Positions 50,741-59,279 of a stretch of DNA of 64,000 nucleotides are shown piece after piece (position 1 is the first letter of the stretch; every line of letters starts with the position of its first letter). Source of the DNA: a bacterium (GTDB lineage Bacteria; Zhuqueibacterota; Zhuqueibacteria; Residuimicrobiales; Krinioviventaceae); NCBI GenBank assembly GCA_029561455.1, contig JAKQIY010000061.1:183076-247075 (forward strand). The letters run 5' to 3'. Both the position numbers and the translations under genes were made by a program. The notes beneath the pieces were generated by a model that saw only the letters and a program-made list of their open reading frames with translations, had not been told where the DNA came from and did not search any database.

Positions 50741-51991
50741 GTGAATTTTATTGAATCATATATAAGCAACCCAACCATCTTAAAACTGCAAGGCGCTATT
50801 CAGCATTACGCCTGGGGCGGAAAAAGTTTTATTCCGGAACTGCTGCATCGAGATAATGCGACGGCTGAACCCTTTGCGGAGTACTGGTTGGGCGCGCACC
50901 CGAAAAGCCCTGCCATCATCAAGGCCAACGAAGAATCCATTGGCTTGAACATGCTATTCACCGCCGCGCCACAACTTTTGGGCGCTGCCGTTATCAACAA
51001 CTTTGGCCCGGCCCTGCCCTACCTGTTTAAAATTCTCGATGCCCGGGAAATGCTCTCCATCCAGGCGCATCCTTCCAAACAGCAGGCCCGGGAAGGCTTT
51101 ACCCGTGAAAACGCCCGGGGTATTCCGCTCGATGCGCCTAACCGTAATTACAAGGACAATAATCACAAACCCGAAGTGCATGTGGCGCTGACGGACTTTT
51201 ATATGCTGCACGGTTTTCGTCCCCTGGCTGAAATTGAAACGATGTTGAACGGCATTCCCGAATTTGCGCCGCTGCTGCCGGAATTTGCCGGCAACGACCT
51301 GAAAAACCTGTACCGGGTTATCATGACAATGCCGCAGCGCCAGGTGGATGACCTGCTCAATCCCCTGCTGGCGCGGCTGGAGCCCCTGTTTGCGCAGGGC
51401 AAGCTCACTCCTGATGCACCGGATTACTGGGCGGTGCAGGCGTCGCGCAGCTTTCCCCTGTCGGAGGGGCACAGGGATCGCGGACTCTTTTCCATTTATC
51501 TGCTCAACCTCGTTCATTTGCAGCCGGGACAAGGCACGTTCCAGGCAGCGGGCGTACCGCACGCCTACCTGCGCGGCGTCAATGTGGAATTGATGGCCAA
51601 TTCCGATAACGTGTTGCGCGGCGGCCTGACTCCGAAATACATCGACGCCCAGGAGCTGCTAAAAACTTTGTCCTTTGCCGCCGGGAAACCGGAAATTCTG
51701 AATGGCGACAAGGTGTCCGCAACAGAAACCGTTTACAAAACTCCGGCGCGGGATTTTGAATTAAGCAAAATCCATCTGACCAACAACGAACGCTGGAGTG
51801 CTCCGGCGTTGCACGGCCCCGATATTCTGATCGCTCTGGAGGGTCAGGCCATCATCTCAGCAGCGCAAAACCAAATGGAAATTAGCCGCGGCGTAGCCTG
51901 TTTCGCTCCCGCCGGACTGGATTATCATATAAATAGTACCACCGGAGTTGTACTGTTCCGGGCAACCGTACCATTAAACAATAAAGAGTAA
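50741..51991 (+). CDS. manA: Mannose-6-phosphate isomerase, class I
   Basis: Zinc enzyme of 416 residues that converts mannose-6-P and fructose-6-P, linking central metabolism to GDP-mannose and cell-wall sugars. It shows LQGAIQHYAWGGKSFIPELL near the start, the zinc-ligand stretch SIQAHPSKQQA near 105 and AGVPHAYLRGVNVELMANSD near 270. The start is GTG at 50,741 with an AGGAGAAG site. It is the first gene of a plus-strand run; the protease gene begins 2 bp after its stop. Confidence 0.95.
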   Translation: MNFIESYISNPTILKLQGAIQHYAWGGKSFIPELLHRDNATAEPFAEYWLGAHPKSPAIIKANEESIGLNMLFTAAPQLLGAAVINNFGPALPYLFKILDAREMLSIQAHPSKQQAREGFTRENARGIPLDAPNRNYKDNNHKPEVHVALTDFYMLHGFRPLAEIETMLNGIPEFAPLLPEFAGNDLKNLYRVIMTMPQRQVDDLLNPLLARLEPLFAQGKLTPDAPDYWAVQASRSFPLSEGHRDRGLFSIYLLNLVHLQPGQGTFQAAGVPHAYLRGVNVELMANSDNVLRGGLTPKYIDAQELLKTLSFAAGKPEILNGDKVSATETVYKTPARDFELSKIHLTNNERWSAPALHGPDILIALEGQAIISAAQNQMEISRGVACFAPAGLDYHINSTTGVVLFRATVPLNNKE

Positions 51992-51993
51992 TT

Positions 51994-53253
51994 ATGAATA
52001 TATATGCTATTATTATCCTTTCCACCATATTGCTGGAATTCATACTTGACCTGGCGGCCGATCTGTTTAATCTTAAAGCCCTTAGTCCCACCTTACCGCA
52101 GGAATTTACCGGCCATTATGATGCGGAGAAATACGCCAAATCACAGCGTTACACCCGCGTCAACACCTATTTCGGCTTTGTCACCGGCACATTCGACCTG
52201 GTCGTTATCTTGGTCTTTTGGTTCGCCGGGGGATTTCAGTACCTGGACGGCCTGGTGCGCGGCTGGAACCTGCATGCCATATGGACGGGGCTGATCTATA
52301 TCGGTATTCTGGTGTTTGTAAAAATGGTGTTGTCGCTGCCGTTCAGTATTTATTCCACCTTTGTCATCGAGGAAAAATTCGGCTTTAACCGAACCACAGT
52401 TAAAACCTTTGTTCTCGATCTACTCAAGGGACTGTTGCTCGGCATCTTGCTGGGCGGGCCGATCCTGGCCGGGGTGCTGGCCTTTTTCCAATACGCCGGC
52501 AGCCTGGCCTGGTTGTACTGCTGGATCGCCGTCACCCTGTTCTCGCTTATTATCCAGTACGTTGCTCCCACCTGGATCATGCCGCTGTTCAATAAATTCA
52601 AACCCATTGAAGACGGTGAATTAAAAGAAAGAATCATGGCGTACGCGCAGTCCGTCAAATATTCTTTAAAAGAAGTGATGATCATGGACGGCTCCAAACG
52701 TTCCAGCAAGTCCAATGCCTTTTTCACCGGTTTTGGTAAGAACAAACGCATCGCCCTGTTCGATACCCTGGTGGAAAGACACAGCGTCGGCGAGCTGGTT
52801 GCGGTATTGGCGCACGAGATCGGTCATTATAAAAAGAAACACATCCTCAAAGGTATGGTCACCGGCATTCTCCATTCCGGCGTCATGTTTTTCCTGCTGT
52901 CGTTGTTTATCTCTAATAAAGACTTGTTCGCCGCGTTTTATGTTAAAGAAGTTTCCATATATGCCGGGTTGTTGTTTTTCGGTATGCTCTATGCGCCCAT
53001 TGAGATGATTCTCTCTATATTTATGAACATTGTTTCGCGTCGCCACGAGTATGAAGCGGATCGCTTTGCCGTGGAAACCACCCGTGAGCCGGAAACCTTT
53101 GTTACCGCGCTTAAAAAGCTGGTGGTCGATAACCTAAGCAACCTGACGCCCCACCCGTTTTATGTGTTTTTTAATTACTCCCATCCGCCGGTGCTGGCGC
53201 GCATCCAGGCCATTCGACAGGTTGGCGTCAAACTACCCGAAGCGCACGTTTAA
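51994..53253 (+). CDS. M48 family (Ste24/CAAX-prenyl-protease-like) zinc metalloprotease
   Basis: Inner-membrane peptidase of 419 residues with several transmembrane helices. The zinc site HEIGH lies near residue 273 (AVLAHEIGHYKKKH) and the third ligand glutamate is in RRHEYEADRFAVE near 350. Typical upstream stretches are FVIEEKFGFNRTTVKTFVLD and SKRSSKSNAFFTGFGKNKRI. Bacterial members degrade misfolded membrane proteins. It overlaps no gene but follows manA by 2 bp, so the two are probably co-transcribed. Confidence 0.95.
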   Translation: MNIYAIIILSTILLEFILDLAADLFNLKALSPTLPQEFTGHYDAEKYAKSQRYTRVNTYFGFVTGTFDLVVILVFWFAGGFQYLDGLVRGWNLHAIWTGLIYIGILVFVKMVLSLPFSIYSTFVIEEKFGFNRTTVKTFVLDLLKGLLLGILLGGPILAGVLAFFQYAGSLAWLYCWIAVTLFSLIIQYVAPTWIMPLFNKFKPIEDGELKERIMAYAQSVKYSLKEVMIMDGSKRSSKSNAFFTGFGKNKRIALFDTLVERHSVGELVAVLAHEIGHYKKKHILKGMVTGILHSGVMFFLLSLFISNKDLFAAFYVKEVSIYAGLLFFGMLYAPIEMILSIFMNIVSRRHEYEADRFAVETTREPETFVTALKKLVVDNLSNLTPHPFYVFFNYSHPPVLARIQAIRQVGVKLPEAHV

Positions 53254-53277
53254 CTTTACATTATAAAGGAGTACCAA

Positions 53278-53649
53278 TTGTTTTCATACAAATTATCCTG
53301 GAAAGAATATGCGCTGCTGGCGATCATCATAATACTCGATTATCTGTATGTACGGATCGACCAGATATTCATACCGGAAAAATTCAGAGCCTTGGCGTTT
53401 GCCCTGGTATTGATCATTTCCCTGCTGATCTTTTTCTTTTTTGTTAAACCGGAGCAACCATATCGCCTGTCCCGTTTTCTCAGTTTCTGGCTGGGCGTTA
53501 TTGTGTTGATCATTATGGTGATCACCCATGTCATAATTACGTTTGATCTTTCTGTAAAAGGGCTGGTCATCCTGACATTAACGATTGGTATTCCCTGGTT
53601 AGCCGGAGTTCTATACAAAACCATTACAAAAAACAAAACCCGTTGTTGA
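53278..53649 (+). CDS. Small four-helix membrane protein of unknown function
   Basis: A 123-residue integral membrane protein with about four hydrophobic helices (YALLAIIIILDYLYV, FALVLIISLLIFFFFV, GVIVLIIMVITHVIITF, LVILTLTIGIPWLAGVLY). It starts at TTG 53,278 behind an AAAGGAG site and lies 25 bp after the protease gene. No family is recognised. Confidence 0.7.
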   Translation: MFSYKLSWKEYALLAIIIILDYLYVRIDQIFIPEKFRALAFALVLIISLLIFFFFVKPEQPYRLSRFLSFWLGVIVLIIMVITHVIITFDLSVKGLVILTLTIGIPWLAGVLYKTITKNKTRC

Positions 53650-53683
53650 AAATTAATATTTAAAAACATAACCTTTTGCTTTT

Positions 53684-54700
53684 ATGACCCATAATCCCTT
53701 TTACATCAGCCGGCAGCAGCTCATGCGCGAGGAATACAAAGCGCGCATCAACCGGGTGATCGATTATATCGATACCCACATCGACCAGGAATTGTCTTTG
53801 GATACCCTGGCCGGGGTGGCCAATTTTTCCCGCTTTCATTTTTTCCGTATCTTTCAGGCCATCACAGGCGAAACTTTGAACCAGTTCATTCAACGCGTTC
53901 GTGTGGAAAAAGCGGCTGCGCAGCTCATCCAGAATCCCAAAAAGTCAATTACAGAAATCGCTTTTGATTGCGGTTTTTCAGGTTCGGCTACCTTTGCCCG
54001 CGCTTTCAAAGAAACCTATAATATGAACGCCAGCCAATGGCGCAGCGGCGGATTTATCGACTATAGCAACGTGTGTAAAACGAATAGCAACAATTGCAAA
54101 ACGTCCGGCAAGGATGGAAAAGAATGTAATGCTTCCTTCAATTATATTAATAACGAATCAACCACCACTAATAATTGGAGGAATACCATGCAAAACAAAA
54201 CCCAAAACTATTTACCGGTCAATGTGGCAGTAAAAGACCAGCCGGAATGGACCGTCGCATACATCCGGCACATCGGCCCTTACAAGGGCGATGTTAATCT
54301 CTTTGGCAACCTGTTCAACAAATTATTCAAATGGGCGGAACCGCGCGGCTTGCTGCGTTTCCCGGAAACCAAAGTGCTATCTATCTATCATGACGATCCC
54401 AACATCACCGACGAGAATAAACTTCGGGTCAGCGTTGGCATTACCGTAGAAAAAGCAACCCCGGTGGACGGTGAAATTGGTAAAATGACGCTGGCGGCCG
54501 GCAAATATGCATATGGACGCTTTGAGATCGCCGGTGATCAGTTTCAGCAAGCCTGGGACACCCTATGCGGCGCCTGGCTGCCGGAAAGCGGTTACCAACC
54601 CGCCGACGGCCCGGCATTTGAACTGTGTCACAACAACTGTAATGAACACCCGGAACACAAATTTATCGTTGATCTGTGTATTCCGGTAAAACCGCTCTAA
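53684..54700 (+). CDS. AraC-family regulator with GyrI-like effector domain
   Basis: Transcription factor of 338 residues. The N-terminal half is a double HTH of AraC type (SLDTLAGVANFSRFHFFRIF and SITEIAFDCGFSGSATFARA, residues about 35-110). After a low-complexity, Asn/Ser-rich linker comes a GyrI-like/SOUL-type ligand-binding domain (about 170-338) with VAYIRHIGPYKGDVNLFGNL and HPEHKFIVDLCIPV at the end. Rob/SoxS-related multidrug sensors have this arrangement. A Cys/Asn-rich linker is unusual. No target operon is obvious. Confidence 0.9.
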   Translation: MTHNPFYISRQQLMREEYKARINRVIDYIDTHIDQELSLDTLAGVANFSRFHFFRIFQAITGETLNQFIQRVRVEKAAAQLIQNPKKSITEIAFDCGFSGSATFARAFKETYNMNASQWRSGGFIDYSNVCKTNSNNCKTSGKDGKECNASFNYINNESTTTNNWRNTMQNKTQNYLPVNVAVKDQPEWTVAYIRHIGPYKGDVNLFGNLFNKLFKWAEPRGLLRFPETKVLSIYHDDPNITDENKLRVSVGITVEKATPVDGEIGKMTLAAGKYAYGRFEIAGDQFQQAWDTLCGAWLPESGYQPADGPAFELCHNNCNEHPEHKFIVDLCIPVKPL

Positions 54701-54718
54701 GGTGTAAAGAGTCAGCAA

Positions 54719-54749
54719 GTGCGCCCTGGGTATGAACTCCGGGGCGCAC
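54719..54749 (+). other. Hairpin after the AraC-GyrI gene
   Basis: GTGCGCCCTGG pairs with CCGGGGCGCAC (one G-U type mismatch) around a 9-base loop, 19 bp after the stop codon. There is no T-run, so its role is unclear. Confidence 0.4.
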
Positions 54750-54825
54750 AATAATGCAGGATATTCGTCCTGTTTGCCTAGACATAAACGGGGCGAAAAC
54801 TGTAATTCTATTAAGGAGGAGTGAA

Positions 54826-55599
54826 ATGGGAAATTTATCAATTTATAATACAACAGTCGAAAACATTACCCAATTCGGCGTGTGCGGGTACAAGAACCCA
54901 AAAAAGGAAGGCTTGCCCGAAAAACTCGGCTGGTTTGAAAAACGTCTCGCCGAAGGTCTGCGCATTAAAACCCTGTATTCGGAACAAGACGGCACCCAGG
55001 GAATGATCGAATACATTCCCGGTCAATATTGCTGGCGACCGGTCAACGCAGCGGACTATATGTTTATTCACTGTATTTTTGTGGGCTTTAAAAACATCCA
55101 CAAAAACAAGGGTTATGCCACCCAATTGCTTAATGAATGTGAACAGGATGCCCGGCAGCAAAACCTTAAAGGCATTGCTGTCCTTACCCGCAAAGGCTCG
55201 TTTATGGCCGGCAAAGAACTGTTCATCAAGAACGGTTTTACTGTTGCCGCGTCCGCTAAACCGGATTATGACCTGCTGGTTAAAAAGTTTGCTGAAAACG
55301 CAGCAAATCCCTCTTTCCGCGATACGTCCGACACTCTGAAAAAATATGCCCAGGGACTGACGATTATCCGCGCGTTTCAATGTCCCTACACGGTCAAGAA
55401 TGTGAATGAAATCTGTGAAGCCGCGCAAAACGATTACGGCATTACCGCGCAGGTCGTTACATTGGAAAATTACCGGGAAGCGCAAAACAGTCCTTGTCCC
55501 TTTGGTACTTTTTGCATAATTTATAACGGTGTGGTGGTGGCGGACAGTCCCATTAGCAAAGGCCGGTTTGTAAATATTATGAATAAATTGAAAAAATAG
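54826..55599 (+). CDS. GNAT acetyltransferase with YoaP-like C-terminal domain
   Basis: A 257-residue protein. The N-terminal GNAT part includes GFKNIHKNKGYATQLLNECE, the acetyl-CoA loop, near residues 86-105. The C-terminal part (about 145-257) matches the YoaP domain with RAFQCPYTVKNVNEICEAAQ and PFGTFCIIYNGVVVADSPIS. The ATG at 54,826 follows AAGGAGGAG; a start 24 codons earlier lacks a site. Substrate is unknown. The next gene (ArfB) begins five bases after its stop. Confidence 0.85.
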   Translation: MGNLSIYNTTVENITQFGVCGYKNPKKEGLPEKLGWFEKRLAEGLRIKTLYSEQDGTQGMIEYIPGQYCWRPVNAADYMFIHCIFVGFKNIHKNKGYATQLLNECEQDARQQNLKGIAVLTRKGSFMAGKELFIKNGFTVAASAKPDYDLLVKKFAENAANPSFRDTSDTLKKYAQGLTIIRAFQCPYTVKNVNEICEAAQNDYGITAQVVTLENYREAQNSPCPFGTFCIIYNGVVVADSPISKGRFVNIMNKLKK

Positions 55600-55604
55600 T
55601 CTCC

Positions 55605-56021
55605 ATGATCAGCATTAATTTTAATACTTTTATCGACGAGAGTGAACTGGAGTTTTCCGCGTCGCGCAGCAGCGGTCCGGGCGGCCAGAATGTGAACAAG
55701 GTGAGCAGCAAAATCACCTTGTCCTTTGATGTACGTAAATCCGCCGGACTGACAGAAGAACAAAAGGCTCTCATCATGCAGCGGCTGGCTTCGCGCATTA
55801 ATAAAGAGGGAATACTGCAATTATCGGTGCAGGACAGCCGCAGCCAGTTTACCAACAAGAATGTGGCGATTCTCCGCTTTACCGAATTACTGGCCGGGGC
55901 GCTGCAAACCCGCAAAAAACGCCGTCCCACCCGGCCCTCTATGGCCGCCAAAGTGAAAAGACTGGAAGCGAAAAAACAACGCAGCGAGGTCAAGTCTACA
56001 CGGGGAAAAGTGGAATACTAG
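55605..56021 (+). CDS. arfB: Alternative ribosome-rescue factor (class I release-factor family)
   Basis: Peptidyl-tRNA hydrolase of 138 residues that frees stalled ribosomes. The GGQ motif is at about residue 26 within SGPGGQNVNKVSSKI, and the C-terminal tail is rich in lysine and arginine (KKRRPTRPSMAAKVKRLEAK) to enter the mRNA channel. The protein lacks the codon-recognition domain of RF1/RF2, as expected. Also known as YaeJ. Confidence 0.95.
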   Translation: MISINFNTFIDESELEFSASRSSGPGGQNVNKVSSKITLSFDVRKSAGLTEEQKALIMQRLASRINKEGILQLSVQDSRSQFTNKNVAILRFTELLAGALQTRKKRRPTRPSMAAKVKRLEAKKQRSEVKSTRGKVEY

Positions 56022-56146
56022 AAATTTTTTCTTTATTGATTTTTGAGGGGGATTGACCCAGTATTATCACTTTCAGTAATACTAAAGGCAATTGTAAAAA
56101 ATAGCAAAATTAAATTAACGTATTATGGTTAAAGTATATAATATAA

Positions 56147-56555
56147 TTGAAACATAGTTTCCGTTGACAATGCCATTCCCAAACTGGACAGACTGTGTTA
56201 AAACGAAAGTAAATGCCAGGTTATTAGCGTTTCGAAGTAGCTCGGATTCTACCGGAACCGGAGTACAGGCCCTTTATGGACTGTAGGCCGCCGCAGGTGG
56301 CCTCGAAAAGCTTTATTATTTGGATAAAAACATCTAGTTGAATAACATAAAGTTTATATGTAATAACCGTCAAGTTTTCTTGTTTCTGATGTTATTTGGG
56401 CCTGCGGCCCAATGCATCGCATAAAGGCGATGCGCTCCATTTTTTATAGCAATCTTTTTGGTTTTCACACAGTCTGTGGAGTTTGGGAATGAGAATACCT
56501 TCTCCCAGCCAAACTCCGGTTTAGCTGGGAAATTGTCCTTGTAACTCTGTTTCAA
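56147..56555. repeat. Inverted-repeat element (possible MITE)
   Basis: Outer arms start TTGAAACA (56,147-56,154) and end TGTTTCAA (56,548-56,555). Inside, 56,174-56,198 matches the complement of 56,467-56,491 at 23 of 25 bases, and matching continues loosely for about 15 bases more. The right arm carries an extra hairpin (CCCAGC/GCTGGG). The centre holds the palindrome GCATCGCATAAAGGCGATGC (56,414-56,433). No transposase is encoded. The stretch 56,022-56,627 has no gene. Confidence 0.65.
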
Positions 56556-56627
56556 CCTAATTTCAATTGCAAATAATATGATATACCAGCCTTTGACACA
56601 GTCCCCTACTTGCTACCTGCCCGCCAG

Positions 56628-57554
56628 TCATTCCACAACCCCCTCTGCCTTCAACTGCTCATACAAGTATTGTGTATACAAAGCAGCGCTCAGGCTGTTC
56701 AAATGCTCGCCGTCCCGCCAGTAATTATCGGGATAAGTGAGGTGCGTATGATTTAAAAACAGAATATTTGGATAACGATTGACAATGTCGTTGTAAACAG
56801 TAATGTTATTTTCGGGAACCTTGCTTAAATATTTTTCATTGACCGGCGTATTGACAAAAACCAGCGCGATCTGCTTTTCTTCCAGGTAGCGGATGATCTT
56901 GAATAAATACTGCTTTTGCATTTCTGAAATACCAATGTACTGGCCCTGCTCATCGTGGTACTGCCGGGATATAGTCCAGGTGATCACTGAATCGCTCAAG
57001 TTGCTGTGGGTATCGTCATAAAACGAACCGATAAAGGGGAAATCCCGGTATTTTAAACGATTCAAAATATCTTTGGAAAGCAACGCCGTGCTTTTTTTGG
57101 TAAATGCGGGTAAATTTTGTACCACCCCAACCGGGTTGACGCGCAGTAAATAAAATAATAAATCGCTATCATATACCGGCAAATAGCGATAGCACATGGT
57201 TTTAAATTGCAGGTTGTTCTTTTTCACAGTGTAATCATATTTGCCGCCAACACTGTGATAGGACAAGCCGATGATAATGGTTTTGATTTGCGGATTGACC
57301 CGTAAAATTGCCTTGAGTTTATAATAGGTATACACATAACTTTCGGCGGAACGGCAGATATTCAGTGAATTTGGAAACAGCTTGTCGTTCAGGGCGCACT
57401 GTGGATGGGAATCGCCGACAAACAGGGTTTGCACATGGGAGGGTAATTTGACCTGTTCGATCGTATTGTTAAAAATTGCCAGCATAACCGGTGCCGTTAA
57501 AAAGGCAAGCATTAATATCAGAAAAAGTATAACCTTAAAAACAAATCGCTTCAT
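56628..57554 (-). CDS. SGNH-hydrolase-like membrane-anchored partner of the MBOAT acyltransferase
   Basis: A 308-residue protein with an N-terminal membrane helix (VFKVILFLILMLAFLTAPVM). The SGNH-type blocks are TLFVGDSHPQCALND near residue 45 and a late YWRDGEHLNSLSAALYT near 275 (Asp-His catalytic pair). Its start follows the MBOAT stop by 9 bp. Paired MBOAT/SGNH proteins acetylate surface polysaccharides, as in alginate (AlgI plus AlgJ/AlgX). The target sugar is not shown. A TTG start two codons earlier is possible. Confidence 0.8.
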   Translation of the reverse strand: MKRFVFKVILFLILMLAFLTAPVMLAIFNNTIEQVKLPSHVQTLFVGDSHPQCALNDKLFPNSLNICRSAESYVYTYYKLKAILRVNPQIKTIIIGLSYHSVGGKYDYTVKKNNLQFKTMCYRYLPVYDSDLLFYLLRVNPVGVVQNLPAFTKKSTALLSKDILNRLKYRDFPFIGSFYDDTHSNLSDSVITWTISRQYHDEQGQYIGISEMQKQYLFKIIRYLEEKQIALVFVNTPVNEKYLSKVPENNITVYNDIVNRYPNILFLNHTHLTYPDNYWRDGEHLNSLSAALYTQYLYEQLKAEGVVE

Positions 57555-57563
57555 GCTCAATCC

Positions 57564-59000
57564 TTAAAATTGAAAATAAATAAATTCCTGCTGGTTGCCG
57601 GGGAAGAACAGGATAATAAAAGTAATAATACCATATATCGCCCAGCGCAGCAGCCACTGCCGGTTACTTGCAGAAAACGCCAGGGCGTGCTGCTTTTTCC
57701 GTTGTAGCCATTCAAACGAGATGAGGATAAAAATAAAAACAAACACCATTTTCGGTAAAACTTCCGGCCTGCTAAACAGGGTCGAGGAAAACATGCGTTG
57801 TAAATAGAGCAAAGCATCGGTCAATGTGTTTGCTCTGAAAAATACCCAGGCAACCAGAGTTATAAAAAAAGTGCCGCACATTTGTACAAAATCTTTAAGC
57901 GGCGGCAGCAGCGCATTTTCGGCGCTGATAGTGATATTTTTACGGTTTTGTTTGAATATCAGTAAAGGCAAAAAATAAAGAGCGTTAATAAAACCCCATA
58001 CCAGGAAGGTCCAGTTGGCGCCATGCCAAAAGCCGCTGACCAGGAAGATGATGAAAGTATTGCGAATTTTCATCCAGTTCCCCCCCTTGCTGCCGCCCAG
58101 CGGGATGTACAGGTAATCCCTAAACCAGGTGGTTAGGGAAATATGCCAGCGGCGCCAGAATTCCGCAATATCCCTGGAGAAATAGGGGAAAGCAAAATTT
58201 CGCATTAGCTTGAAGCCGAACAGCCGGGCTGCGCCGATGGCAATATCCGAATAACCGGAAAAATCCGCATAAATCTGAAACGCAAAAAAGAACACGCCAA
58301 GAAAAAGAGCGCTGCCGTTATAGTGCGAATAGTTGGCAAAAACCTGGTTAACAATTGTCGCGCAGTTATCGGCGATAACTATCTTTTTGAACAACCCCCA
58401 CAAGATTTGCCGCATGCCGTCGGCGGCCTGTTCATAATGAAAGGTTCGTTTTACATAGAACTGCGGTAATAAATTAATGGCTCTTTCGATTGGTCCGGCC
58501 ACCAGTTGCGGGAAAAAGGTAACATACGTTAAAAAAGCAATAAAATCTCTGGTCGGCTGCATTTGTCGTTTGTATACATCTATCGAATAACTCAGGGTTT
58601 GAAAAGTATAAAAACTGATGCCCACCGGCAAGACAATATTCAGCCGGGCGGGATTGATCGGCTGCCCCAGAAACGTAAAGGCATCGACAAAACTGTCCAC
58701 AAAAAAATTAAAATACTTGAAAAACCCCAGCAACCCCAAATTGACCATTATGCTGGTCAGGATCAATAATTTCCTTTTTCTTTCATTCTCTGTCAGGGAC
58801 AGGCCATAGCCGACAAAGTAATCCAATAAAGAACTGATTATGACCAGGGAGAGAAAGCGCCAGTCCCACCAGCCATAAAACACATAACTGGCAATTAACA
58901 GCAGCAGGTTCTGCAATTTCAGGCTTTTATTAATAACAAACCAATATAAAATAAACACAATTGGTAAAAAGATGGCAAATTCAATGGAATTATAAAGCAT
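57564..59000 (-). CDS. MBOAT-family O-acyltransferase (AlgI-like)
   Basis: Polytopic membrane enzyme of 478 residues that moves an acyl group, usually acetyl, across the inner membrane to a polysaccharide. Family marks are LPVGISFYTFQTLSYSIDVY near 130, the conserved RRWHISLTTWFRDYLYIPLG near 285 and the catalytic histidine in SGFWHGANWTFLVWG near 324. It forms an operon with the SGNH-like gene just downstream. Polysaccharide genes at the start of the window are far away, so no direct link is proved. Confidence 0.92.
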   Translation of the reverse strand: MLYNSIEFAIFLPIVFILYWFVINKSLKLQNLLLLIASYVFYGWWDWRFLSLVIISSLLDYFVGYGLSLTENERKRKLLILTSIMVNLGLLGFFKYFNFFVDSFVDAFTFLGQPINPARLNIVLPVGISFYTFQTLSYSIDVYKRQMQPTRDFIAFLTYVTFFPQLVAGPIERAINLLPQFYVKRTFHYEQAADGMRQILWGLFKKIVIADNCATIVNQVFANYSHYNGSALFLGVFFFAFQIYADFSGYSDIAIGAARLFGFKLMRNFAFPYFSRDIAEFWRRWHISLTTWFRDYLYIPLGGSKGGNWMKIRNTFIIFLVSGFWHGANWTFLVWGFINALYFLPLLIFKQNRKNITISAENALLPPLKDFVQMCGTFFITLVAWVFFRANTLTDALLYLQRMFSSTLFSRPEVLPKMVFVFIFILISFEWLQRKKQHALAFSASNRQWLLRWAIYGIITFIILFFPGNQQEFIYFQF

Positions 59001-59279
59001 TCACCGGCTCCTTGGATCACAAAAGTACGGTTTCCTGGCTTGTAAAATTAATTTTGAAAATGAAAATAATATAGTGTTTTTCCCCGTAAAAACTAAGAAA
59101 AAAACATGGCTGAATAGTACTTTTTAATCGAAGATACACGATCAATTCTTTTAACCGCTTATCCTTCTGCATTATTGTTTATTTCCTGTATTTTATGGAA
59201 TTATTTCCTGGTGTACATATTGTTATGTATTATATCCTTGAGAAATTCATCATCATTATTTCAACATAAAGAGGCACGT

